Shown piece by piece: positions 45,625 through 53,837 of a DNA stretch of 64,000 nucleotides. A program made the translations under genes and the position numbers. Below the pieces are notes generated by a model. That model saw nothing but the letters and a program-made list of their open reading frames with translations, was not told the DNA's origin and searched no databases. This DNA comes from Sphingobacterium faecium (GTDB lineage: Bacteria > Bacteroidota > Bacteroidia > Sphingobacteriales > Sphingobacteriaceae), in the NCBI RefSeq assembly GCF_003054045.1, contig NZ_QBKH01000002.1:310001-374000 (forward strand). The letters are read 5' to 3'. Position 1 is the stretch's first letter, and the number at the start of each line of letters is the position of its first letter.

Positions 45625-46650
45625 ATGAAAATGAATACTATAACGAGGTACACGATCCTATTAGGAATAATGATCGGTATCTTCCTTTCCTCCTGTTCAA
45701 AAATAGAGGAAGGTTTTTTAAGTGATACCATTCGATATCGTGACAGTGTGATTTACTGTAAGCGAGGGATGACGCTCACACTTTCGGATCGGATCAATGC
45801 AGATGGATCGACTCCACCATTTGATTTTAAAATGTTAAACCTTCGGAATAAGTTGACGGGAGAGCCTGCGCCTGCGGAATTTACTAAAATGTACGAAATT
45901 GAAGTATTTAAGGAAGGCATGACTTTTAATGCAGCTACAGATACCACTGTTGCGCTTTTGAAAGCAAAGCGGGAACTGAAACAGGTAACACCAATGGAAT
46001 TTAACCCGATCAGCGGGCAGATCAGTTTTAATCGCGCATCTGCAAATCTACCTTTAGGGGTCTATACTTTTGATTTACAGGCAACGAATCGCAAGGGTAC
46101 CAAAATCTATAAAGCATTTGCCGAGATACATGTGATCGAACCATTTTTCGAAGACGTTTTTGCAATAACGTATGCCTCGCTTACGGGATCAAATGCATCA
46201 GAAACTTTTACACCGGCTTATAATAGTAATATCAAATTGACCTGTAAAAAGGTTTCTGATGAAGGTGCACGTGTGATCCTAAAAGTTGTTGATAAAAATG
46301 GTCGCGCATGGGACCCAAGTGCTGGACAGGTGATCAAGCGTGGAGATCGTCCTACGTTTGAATCGCACGTTCGTTTCAATCCGGTTGTTGCCACAAACAA
46401 CGCATTGGTATGTGATTATGAAGTAGCTCCGTTTCCCCTAACAAAATTCAATGATGGGAAGACAAATTGGGATTACAATATTTATTACCGTATACCGATG
46501 CGCTTTGCAGCGATGGATGGACATCCTAATCATAATATCAATCCTGTATTTGGATTTCGTGTTTTGATGGAAGGAACATTTGAAGTGGAAGTGAAGTTAA
46601 CGAATGTCGCGGCGATCAATTCATCAGGAACGCCTACGACAGGAAATTAA
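45625..46650 (+). CDS. DUF5007-like surface lipoprotein
   Basis: The product (about 341 residues) has the lipobox FLSSC after a hydrophobic segment, then a beta-rich body with Ig-like features (YTFDLQATNRKGTKIYKAFAE) and a later FRVLMEGTFEVEVKLT. It matches what I know of DUF5007-type lipoproteins that accompany SusCD pairs and may bind glycans. I chose the ATG at 45625 before the signal sequence; a TTG at 45571 is in frame but would add 18 residues. It closes the locus and is followed by a very strong terminator. Confidence 0.7.
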   Translation: MKMNTITRYTILLGIMIGIFLSSCSKIEEGFLSDTIRYRDSVIYCKRGMTLTLSDRINADGSTPPFDFKMLNLRNKLTGEPAPAEFTKMYEIEVFKEGMTFNAATDTTVALLKAKRELKQVTPMEFNPISGQISFNRASANLPLGVYTFDLQATNRKGTKIYKAFAEIHVIEPFFEDVFAITYASLTGSNASETFTPAYNSNIKLTCKKVSDEGARVILKVVDKNGRAWDPSAGQVIKRGDRPTFESHVRFNPVVATNNALVCDYEVAPFPLTKFNDGKTNWDYNIYYRIPMRFAAMDGHPNHNINPVFGFRVLMEGTFEVEVKLTNVAAINSSGTPTTGN

Positions 46651-46743
46651 GTCAATCACACATGCTGCGCAGATGTAACGATAATGAGAAGTTATGGAGA
46701 ATGTCTTCAGCATGGTCACCACTAAATAGATAGCATCATATCC

Positions 46744-46790
46744 AAGAGCAGGGGAAAGTTAATCATTTAACTTTCCCCTGCTCTTTTGGT
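46744..46790 (+). terminator. Strong terminator closing the polysaccharide locus
   Basis: A perfect 19-bp stem (AAGAGCAGGGGAAAGTTAA at 46744-46762 and complement at 46767-46785) has a TCAT tetraloop and is followed by TTGGTT. Confidence 0.85.
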
Positions 46791-46879
46791 TAAAAAACGG
46801 TTATCAAAAGGTAGTTTATAAGGATTGGACTTGCTTATTTTTAGTTATGTTTATGGTTTTACCAAATGCTGTGGAACAT

Positions 46880-47818
46880 ATGAAAATTATTGAAAAAGAA
46901 ACGATTGATGCTATACTTAAATACGATAAATTGATTGAAGCGCTACGCCAGATTTTTCAATCAACATTCACGATGCCTGTTCGACATCATCACTTTTATC
47001 AAAATGCTGAGGGAACTGAAAATACCCTTATTTTAATGCCTTCATGGACGGACAATTATATTGGAATCAAACAAGTTGTTGTCGCTCCTGATAACCATAC
47101 TAAACAACTACCGGCTATTCATGCCTTATATACCTTATTGGATGCGGTCACGGGACAACCTTTAGCTCAGATGGATGCTGCAGGGTTGACTTCCCGAAGA
47201 ACAGCCTGTACCTCTGCTTTAGCAGCATCTTATTTAGCTCGAGAAGATGCCAAAACTTTGTTAATTGTTGGAGGAGGGAAAGTTGCTCAACATCTTTTGC
47301 AAGCACATTCGGCTGTACGTCACTATAATCAAGTATTCATCTGGACAAGAAATTCATCGAAAGGAGCGGCATTGGTATCCGACTTGCAAAAGGCAGGATT
47401 TAATCATGTGACCTATGTCGATAATTTGAAGGAAGCAGTCGGTCAGGCAGATGTGATCTCCTGTGCTACGCTGAGTCATGAACCTTTGATACAAGGAGAA
47501 TGGATTAAGGCGGGTACACACTTAGATCTAATCGGGTCTCATACGCCCAAAACACGAGAAGTAGATGATATAGCCATTATGAAGAGTAGCATCTTTGTCG
47601 ATTCGCGATCAGGTGCACTTCATGAAACAGGGGAACTAGCGATTCCAATTGCAACAGGAATATTGGACCCGGATAGCATAAAAGGTGACATCAAGGAACT
47701 CTGCTGTGGGGAGATTAAAGGGAGATCATCATCGACTGAAATTACGCTCTTTAAATCAGCGGGACTGGCGATCGAAGATCTCGCGGCGGCTTTGCTCGTG
47801 TATCAGTCTGTTGTTTGA
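46880..47818 (+). CDS. Ornithine cyclodeaminase/mu-crystallin-family reductase
   Basis: The protein (about 312 residues) has an N-terminal dimerisation part (residues 1-110) with the conserved GLTSRRTACTSALAASYL segment and a Rossmann dinucleotide fold (LLIVGGGKVAQHLLQAH). The family includes ornithine cyclodeaminase and ketimine or 1-pyrroline-2-carboxylate reductases; the latter function in proline and hydroxyproline metabolism. The hydroxyproline operon lies about 14 kb upstream, so a ketimine reductase role is a fair guess, but no neighbour proves it. I prefer ATG 46880 since the family begins MKII; an in-frame ATG at 46847 adds 11 residues. Confidence 0.8.
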   Translation: MKIIEKETIDAILKYDKLIEALRQIFQSTFTMPVRHHHFYQNAEGTENTLILMPSWTDNYIGIKQVVVAPDNHTKQLPAIHALYTLLDAVTGQPLAQMDAAGLTSRRTACTSALAASYLAREDAKTLLIVGGGKVAQHLLQAHSAVRHYNQVFIWTRNSSKGAALVSDLQKAGFNHVTYVDNLKEAVGQADVISCATLSHEPLIQGEWIKAGTHLDLIGSHTPKTREVDDIAIMKSSIFVDSRSGALHETGELAIPIATGILDPDSIKGDIKELCCGEIKGRSSSTEITLFKSAGLAIEDLAAALLVYQSVV

Positions 47819-48103
47819 TCTTCGGCTCTCAGCGTTAATAGCCATATAATAACTCATCCTGATGCTTGAAAAATCGAATGTCCCTGAATAGCACATTTTA
47901 ATATCAAGTAGGGGTATTGTCTTTGATTGATGTAGCTTCATGAATCATCATTTGCACATGCATTCCATTGCCGTAGTTACGATCATAGGAATAGATCATA
48001 TTTTAGTCTTTTTTCTGCCTTTTTTAAAATAAAACAAACGTTACGCTCTGCATACCGTTATACAGATAGAGAATAAGATTGTTAGCATTAAAAATGAAAA
48101 ATA

Positions 48104-49189
48104 ATGATGAACGAAGAATTAATTCAACTTTCACAAAAATTTCCCGCTTGGTTATGGAATACGGCATTTATCCTCTTTTCTTTTCTGATCGGTATTCTGA
48201 TAAAAGTCCTATTTATCCCCATTTTACGTTATCAGGCAATAGCACAGTCTTCCTACTCCTTATTTCGATCTTTTATACGTCGCTTCAACAAGATCTTGAG
48301 CCTATTTATTCCCTTAGTGGTGTTTAACGGTCTTTTACCATGGAGTCGATTTAATGTATCAACACTTCATATCGTCAGTAAAATTAACGAAATCTTATTG
48401 GTCAGTTTTTTTGCTGTAGTTTTGATTCAGGCCATTAAAGTTTTTGAGGATTACCTATATCATCGCTTTGATATTAATAAAGAGAATAATCTACGTGAAA
48501 GAAAAATCAGAACGCAGATTGTGTTTATCCGAAAGGTTTTTGTTGCTATCATTATTGTCGTATGTTTTGCCATTATTTTATTGAGTTTTGAAAGTATGCA
48601 AAAAATCGGAGCAGGATTATTAACAGGTGTTGGAGTTGGGGGGATTATCATCGGTTTTGCTGCACAGAAGTCGCTTGGCAATTTACTGGCTGGTTTTCAG
48701 ATTGCGTTTACACAGCCGATCCGCATGGATGATGTATTGATTGTAGAGGGGGAATGGGGAAAAGTGGAAGAGATCAACCTAACCTATGTCGTGGTCAATA
48801 TCTGGGACAAACGACGCTTGGTGTTACCGATTACTTATTTTATTGAAAAGCCTTTCCAAAACTGGACTAGAACTACTGCGGAGATCTTAGGTACCGTTTT
48901 CATTTATGTTGATTTTGCTATTCCTGTACAACAATTGCGGGAAAAACTGACTGCTCTATTGCTGCATCATCCTTTATGGGATGGGAAAGTTAATGTGTTG
49001 CAAGTGACTGATTTGAAAGAAAAAACAATGGAGATTCGCTGTTTGATGAGCTGTCGCAACTCAGGGCAGGCGTTTGATCTAAGGTGTTATATTCGAGAAG
49101 AGATGATGAACTACATTCGAACAACTTTTCCAGAATGCTTATCTAAAACGAGAGTTGACTATCAAACAGATTCAATTGGAGTGAGATAA
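48104..49189 (+). CDS. MscS-family mechanosensitive channel
   Basis: The 361-residue protein has four predicted membrane helices. The pore helix carries the small-residue motif GAGLLTGVGVGGIIIGFAAQ, followed by the typical SLGNLLAGFQIAFTQPIRMDD beta-domain. MscS channels release solutes upon osmotic downshock. It stands alone with a promoter gap of 285 bp before it. The first of two ATGs is used as the start. Confidence 0.92.
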   Translation: MMNEELIQLSQKFPAWLWNTAFILFSFLIGILIKVLFIPILRYQAIAQSSYSLFRSFIRRFNKILSLFIPLVVFNGLLPWSRFNVSTLHIVSKINEILLVSFFAVVLIQAIKVFEDYLYHRFDINKENNLRERKIRTQIVFIRKVFVAIIIVVCFAIILLSFESMQKIGAGLLTGVGVGGIIIGFAAQKSLGNLLAGFQIAFTQPIRMDDVLIVEGEWGKVEEINLTYVVVNIWDKRRLVLPITYFIEKPFQNWTRTTAEILGTVFIYVDFAIPVQQLREKLTALLLHHPLWDGKVNVLQVTDLKEKTMEIRCLMSCRNSGQAFDLRCYIREEMMNYIRTTFPECLSKTRVDYQTDSIGVR

Positions 49190-49488
49190 GACGTATATTG
49201 TGTTGTGGATACAGTTATGGGTTGAATTGAATGAACATTCGGATGAGATCAGATAGCTCTTGCCCTTTCCAGATTTCAACTGTTTATCTGGATATATATT
49301 CTAAGTTCCAAATTTCTTTGCTTATACAACCGACTTTTATGAAGTATAGGTGCATACTAACTGAATACGATAGAGGATACAATACATAATATAGTGAAAT
49401 AAATAAGGCGACAAATAATGCTAACGTATGAATGGTTAAATGATGATGAGCAATAAAAATATGTTAAATATAATTGCGCTGTAATTAC
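49190..49488. other. Gap after the MscS gene, no gene
   Basis: This 299-bp AT-rich gap has only short frames (for example a 12-codon frame near 49420) with no coding character. Confidence 0.5.
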
Positions 49489-49534
49489 AATTTTAGTAAG
49501 AATCTTGATCTAGGTCAAGATTCTTACTAAAATT
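49489..49534. terminator. Perfect 20-bp inverted repeat
   Basis: AATTTTAGTAAGAATCTTGA at 49489-49508 and its exact complement at 49515-49534 flank a 6-nt loop (TCTAGG). It lies 300 bp after the MscS stop and 25 bp before the pseudogene. The U-rich ends allow terminator activity in either direction, though the distance from any intact gene makes it odd. Confidence 0.5.
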
Positions 49535-49558
49535 TAAAGTCTAAATTTGTAATAAAAT

Positions 49559-50107
49559 ATGCGTTTAAAAATATATTTTCTTATGTTGTGATATATACCA
49601 TTATTATCGTTTGCACAATCTAATACGACCGCTGTTTGTCAATCGGTAACTGTTGATTAATCAAAGAGTATTGATATCTATGTTTTTACATCTTTTCAGA
49701 TGACTTTAACAGGAGCTAATGAGTTAAGTACTTTGGTAAGGGCAAGAGCGATAGAGTTGGGAAAATAGATATCCATTGCTGTAGTTGATGTAAATGGTGA
49801 GGTTATTTTAATCAATCGAGGAGATGGTGTTGGCCCACATAATTGGGAAGCGTCAAGGCGAAAGGCATTCACTGCACTTTCAACTCAAACAGCTATTTTG
49901 ATTTTTACTAAAAATGCAAAATCTAATCCGAACACAGAAAATTTAGCACATCTTCCTGAGCTTTTGCTTTTAGGTGGCGGTGGTCCACTTTATTTTAAAG
50001 ATCATCTCATTGGTGCAATTGGAGTGTTTGGTGGAGGGGGACCTGAAAATGACGATATAATCGCAAGAGCGGCAAAAATATCAAAATTTGATATCGTAGC
50101 CCAGTAA
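49559..50107 (+). pseudogene. Degenerate GlcG/HbpS-like heme-binding protein gene with three nonsense codons
   Basis: A continuous frame of about 183 codons from ATG 49559 encodes a recognisable GlcG/HbpS-family protein: an export signal (PLLSFAQS), ISIAVVDVNGEVILINRGDG, WEASRRKAFTAL, ELLLLGGGGPLYFKDHLIG and GAIGVFGGGG. It is interrupted by TGA (49589-49591), TAA (49658-49660) and TAG (49766-49768), all in the same frame and with no frameshift. The TAG replaces the expected Lys before ISIAVVD, consistent with an AAG-to-TAG change. Decay by point mutation alone is the simplest reading. The last third (from 49898) is open but lacks the export signal. Confidence 0.75.
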
Positions 50108-50145
50108 AATTGACAATTTGATCTATTAATTTAATACAAATAAAC

Positions 50146-50553
50146 ATGAAAAAAATAATCTTAATTACCCTACTGTATATATCGTGCAGTTTTGTATTTG
50201 CTCAAGCTCAGACATACCAGTTGTCGAGTCATATTTTGGATATTTCTACAGGACTTCCTGCTCCTGAAGTGCCGGTTAAGCTTGCAAAATGGAATGAAAA
50301 AGAGAAAATATGGACTTCGGTTGATCAAAAGAATACAGATGAGAATGGAAGAATTAAGGATTTTTTAGAACAAAGTAAATTCACGACCGGAATTTATAAA
50401 TTAACATTTTTAGTGGCTGATTATTTTAAGAGTAAAAATGTAACGAGTTTCTATCCTTTTATTGAAGTTGTTTTTGAAATCAAAGACAATAAGCATTATC
50501 ATGTTCCGATTACATTGTCTCCTTTTGGATATTCGACTTATCGGGGTAACTAG
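50146..50553 (+). CDS. Exported transthyretin-like / 5-hydroxyisourate hydrolase family protein
   Basis: The 135-residue protein has a signal peptide (FAQAQ) and a transthyretin-like body: LSSHILDISTGLPAPEVPVKL at the start (conserved His in SSHILD) and a C-terminal HYHVPITLSPFGYSTYRGN. The family's C-terminal tetrapeptide is usually YRGS; here it is YRGN. 5-Hydroxyisourate hydrolases act in urate degradation, but no other purine-degrading gene is visible, so it may have another role. It follows the pseudogene by 38 bp. Confidence 0.8.
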   Translation: MKKIILITLLYISCSFVFAQAQTYQLSSHILDISTGLPAPEVPVKLAKWNEKEKIWTSVDQKNTDENGRIKDFLEQSKFTTGIYKLTFLVADYFKSKNVTSFYPFIEVVFEIKDNKHYHVPITLSPFGYSTYRGN

Positions 50554-50602
50554 ATCTGGTAAATAATCCTGAGCATAACCATCCGTTATTGTACTAAACA
50601 AG

Positions 50603-50630
50603 CAACGCCCCTTTATTGAGGGGCGTTGCT
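50603..50630. terminator. Bidirectional terminator between convergent genes
   Basis: A perfect 10-bp GC-rich stem (GCAACGCCCC and complement) with an 8-nt loop lies between the rightward HIUase-like gene and the leftward small genes. Confidence 0.7.
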
Positions 50631-50707
50631 GAAAAAATCTTCTTTCCTACCAGAACTTATCTTGCTTGTTGCACTTTTAACTCCAAATCGATTGATACTG
50701 ATCAGGC

Positions 50708-50923
50708 TTATTCTTGTATACGCTGAATAGCTTGTTCCGAATCAAGTTCAACTTCATTTTCATCAAAAAATACCTCTGCTACATCTGCCTTAGATATTAA
50801 GTAGAACTTTTCATTCTTGGAATTGACAAAAGTAGTTTTGACTACATTGTGTCCATCTTCTAGCAGATTTTCGCTAAATGTTGGAGTCAGATCATAGGTC
50901 TGTTCGTTTAAAATATAGAGCAT
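50708..50923 (-). CDS. Small acidic protein of unknown function
   Basis: The 71-residue acidic product (MLYILNEQTYDLTPTFSENL...) has no signal peptide, membrane helix or motif I recognise. It is downstream of, and 24 bp from, the next minus-strand gene. The pair could be a toxin-immunity or antitoxin-like set, but nothing in the sequence proves it. Confidence 0.5.
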   Translation of the reverse strand: MLYILNEQTYDLTPTFSENLLEDGHNVVKTTFVNSKNEKFYLISKADVAEVFFDENEVELDSEQAIQRIQE

Positions 50924-50947
50924 AGTTAAATGGTATAAAGTGAAAGT

Positions 50948-51439
50948 TTATGGTCTCCAATCTTGAGCATAGCCTGAACTTTTGTTCAACCAAACTGAAT
51001 ATGGAAAATCGATTATTTTTAATGGAGAAATGTTTTTAAGAATAAATCCACCTTCTTCTTCCAGGTAAGCATCTGGATTTTCACCCTCGGCTATAGGCAT
51101 CACTTTAAAAATAGCATCCTTGTCCGTTTCATTTATATCCGATTGTAGCAACTTCACATGGTTCTCCAAGAGCCATACACTTAAATCTTTATTGCTGAGA
51201 GCTACAACATGTGGAATTTCGGCATCGAAATTAGCTAATTCCTGCACTGCTTCGTTCGGAAAAAAATCATTTAAATAGTTTTCATAGATCTTTCTGTCTT
51301 TATTTCGCAATGCATAATTTTTGATGATCAATCGATGTGGATGTCGATCAAAACTAAAATTTGTTGGATTTTCTAAAAATCCGTAATGCTGATTATACAA
51401 TATAATCCTTGCATCCATATTATTTTTTTCTTCTTCCAT
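50948..51439 (-). CDS. Cytoplasmic protein of unknown function
   Basis: The 163-residue acidic, non-membrane product has no recognised domain and ends SSGYAQDWRP. A short paralogous remnant of this C-terminus (GYAQDYLP) can be read on the minus strand at about 50560-50585, suggesting that a related gene once followed. Proteins of this size and composition in Bacteroidota often turn out to be immunity proteins of polymorphic toxins; that is only an idea here. It is co-transcribed with the 71-residue gene. Confidence 0.55.
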   Translation of the reverse strand: MEEEKNNMDARIILYNQHYGFLENPTNFSFDRHPHRLIIKNYALRNKDRKIYENYLNDFFPNEAVQELANFDAEIPHVVALSNKDLSVWLLENHVKLLQSDINETDKDAIFKVMPIAEGENPDAYLEEEGGFILKNISPLKIIDFPYSVWLNKSSGYAQDWRP

Positions 51440-52008
51440 AAAAGTCTATTTTTAATAAAGAAATCAATAGGAGTACCTTATCCTAAAGGCTTAATCTCGC
51501 ACACCTACATCCAACGATTAGTTTCTCGTCTATATGGATAACGCCAACCGATCGTTTTATTTACTTCATGTAGTATTTTAACAATTTAAGCTGAAATAAG
51601 TTCTGTTTAAAGTAAATATACATGGCGTGCAGATAACGGTTTTACGTCTTGTGTAATCATGAAAAACAATCTAAACACATCTACTATGTAAGTCAGCGGT
51701 GTTTATGCTGATAGCGGCCTATTGCACCACTCAATTCTGCTGGTCTATTATGGTGACTCCACGCATTTTAATCTTCATTAAAAAACGAGCTATGTATGGT
51801 CGCGAAAGTAATTTTTTGCTTTAATCTCATAAAATGATGTTTCGATATGATTTGTAGTTTATTGACTACAACTATAAAGAATGCACTTATTCAAGCATAA
51901 TAGTTTCTGATTTTAAACTAGATTTGAGTATAAATTACATCTATAGAGGAAAAATTAAAAACATTCTCTCTTTACTATTGGATATAATGAATCTTAACCT
52001 ATTGGATT
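51440..52008. other. Gene-poor gap with coding remnants
   Basis: This 569-bp gap has no intact gene. On the minus strand 51505-51585 reads like a coding 3' end (VNKTIGWRYPYRRETNRWM, then stop). On the plus strand a transposase-like end is described separately. It appears to be a decayed segment. Confidence 0.4.
51747..51824 (+). pseudogene. Probable transposase C-terminal remnant
   Basis: In one plus-strand frame a 26-codon stretch reads PRILIFIKKRAMYGRESNFLL before a stop. The pattern of basic residues followed by (R/Q)xMYGRxxFxLL resembles the C-terminus of ISL3-type transposases. No terminal repeats or other transposase parts are nearby. Confidence is low because the match is short. Confidence 0.3.
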
Positions 52009-53115
52009 ATGCTATTGACCGTTATTATTTTACTGTTGTTATGCTTAGATATAATTTTTATTTATATTGATATGAGAAGCGAACAGCAGACATTTTATCG
52101 CCCTCTTGCACTTATATTATTTTTAGGTATATTTCATCTGTTATTTGGATATATCTCTAGTATTCTATATTCACAATGGTTATACTTAACCTTATGTTTT
52201 CCTTTGGGGCTTCTTTATGGTCCTGCTTTTTTCTTATTGGTAAAAGATCTGGGACTGACTAAACCAGATCGTGGTTTATGGAAACATTTAATTCCATTTT
52301 ATTTTTCGTGTTTCATTTTTACATTGCTCGTATTCCAAACTTCCCTGCGTTATCAATATCATTTTGAGTATGCTATATTTTTACACTTCTTTAGTTTGGT
52401 ACAGCTGGTCGGGTATATTATCTGGCTATGTCCCGTGATCTCACCTCTACTGGTTCAACTTTCAACGGGGCTGTTGCGAACAGCAACAGGCTATGCTCTA
52501 TTTATTGTTATGTTAGGATTGTGCATGAAATCATTACTGCAAATGGTTGTAAATGGCATAAATATGCATATTCAAAGTCAACTTCTGATGCTGATCTACT
52601 TATTTTTTCTTTTATCAGTATCTTTTTTATTGCTTATATATGGTCAAGTTAGACGAAATAATCGAAATCAAATCGAGGGTTCTGTCAGTAAACAAAGTCG
52701 TGCATTTACGATTCCAACTCCTTCAAAAAAAAGAACTACAACAAGAAAATCCATCTTGCTAACCAGAGATCAGGAAATAGCTTATCGCTTCCGAATCGAA
52801 ATTTTTATTGAAACTCTTGCATTTTTGGATAGTGACATGAATAAAGATAAATTTTGTCAGCTAGTCGAAATACCAAGTTCACATGTTGCATCTTTTTTAA
52901 AGCAGGAATTTGGAAGGGGTTTTAATGGATTTATTAATCAGTTGCGCTTGAATTATGCAGCTAGACAATTGAGATCAGATGATCTTATCTATACGATCGA
53001 AGATCTTTCACTGATATGTGGCTTTAGTTCGAGAGCCTCTTTTTATCGAAATTTTCAAACTGAATTTGGTTGTTCTCCGCATCAATTCAGATTTGAAAAG
53101 AAGTCAGCCGTTTAA
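52009..53115 (+). CDS. Membrane-bound AraC-family regulator
   Basis: The 368-residue protein has about six or seven N-terminal membrane helices (residues 1-215) and a C-terminal AraC-type double helix-turn-helix (about 255-365: FCQLVEIPSSHVASFLKQEF, IEDLSLICGFSSRASFYRNF). This layout occurs in Bacteroidota membrane regulators that sense a signal in the envelope. It lies 720 bp ahead of the exopolysaccharide operon on the same strand, and may control it. Confidence 0.88.
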   Translation: MLLTVIILLLLCLDIIFIYIDMRSEQQTFYRPLALILFLGIFHLLFGYISSILYSQWLYLTLCFPLGLLYGPAFFLLVKDLGLTKPDRGLWKHLIPFYFSCFIFTLLVFQTSLRYQYHFEYAIFLHFFSLVQLVGYIIWLCPVISPLLVQLSTGLLRTATGYALFIVMLGLCMKSLLQMVVNGINMHIQSQLLMLIYLFFLLSVSFLLLIYGQVRRNNRNQIEGSVSKQSRAFTIPTPSKKRTTTRKSILLTRDQEIAYRFRIEIFIETLAFLDSDMNKDKFCQLVEIPSSHVASFLKQEFGRGFNGFINQLRLNYAARQLRSDDLIYTIEDLSLICGFSSRASFYRNFQTEFGCSPHQFRFEKKSAV

Positions 53116-53837
53116 CTAATTTCTGATCAACGTACTGACTATGCTCTTTTCAAATATTTTACAGCGAGCGCATAGATTCCGAGATCAAAACTTTTAATCA
53201 GATGGTACATATCCGTCACTTTTCTGACATCTTGTTAGAATCTGAAATATTTCGTACGCTAATCCTTTCTTATATACTTTTTGAGACAGATGTACTGATC
53301 CGCTTCGATAACGATGGGTGATTACATCAGGATGGTAATATCTAATTTTATAGGTGATCATGTACGCTCATACTGGAAAAAAATTTTGTTCTGATCTCCA
53401 TCTTTTCCGATGTCCTATTAAAATCTCCAAAATCTTTTCTCCTAGATACTTTCATCTGGAATTTTTGATAAAAAATTTATTGATCCACAGGAACAGTAAT
53501 CATACTTTCCTCAAGCCTAAAATGTCTTATTTTAAAGGTAGTCATGTATACTGCTGATGGAAAAACTTTTTCTTTTAAAGGTAAAATGTGGTCACTATGT
53601 TTTTTGCAGTAAATCATTTTAAATTTTTATAAAGCATTGTTAATGAGTGGTTTTTAATTTTTTTCATTTCTTTTTATACTAATTTGAGATAGTGCACATC
53701 AACCTTGTCTTCGAATATGAGACATATAAAATCGAAACGAAATATAAACTTTGTTTTACGACACGACAGCTATAATTGGTCCGGTGCTGATGGTTTCTGA
53801 TGTGTTAGAATAAATTTTATTAAATACAAAGATCATT
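53116..53837. other. Gene-poor gap before the exopolysaccharide operon
   Basis: This 722-bp AT-rich gap contains a degenerate tandem repeat (listed separately) and the promoter region of the operon at 53838. A 67-codon frame at 53354 runs through both repeat copies and has no independent support. Confidence 0.5.
53219..53580 (+). repeat. Two-copy degenerate tandem repeat, about 183-bp period
   Basis: Copy 1 begins CTTTTCTGACATCTTGTTAG at 53219 and copy 2 CTTTTCCGATGTCCTATTAA at 53402. Near their ends both have a GGT..TCATGTA..CT..GGAAAAA block (53353 and 53537). By eye the copies are well above chance similarity but diverged. Translated, the shared end gives GDHVRSYWKK and GSHVYC-stop-WKN, which could be remains of a repeat protein (DKNYY-like). 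Confidence 0.4.

Noticed and set aside
48079..48327. 82-codon plus-strand frame overlapping the MscS start
   Set aside because: It shares sequence with the MscS gene in another frame; the MscS product has clear membrane helices and family motifs.
53354..53557. 67-codon plus-strand frame in the gap before the exopolysaccharide operon
   Set aside because: It spans both copies of the degenerate repeat and ends in a stop inside it; better explained as repeat or remnant.
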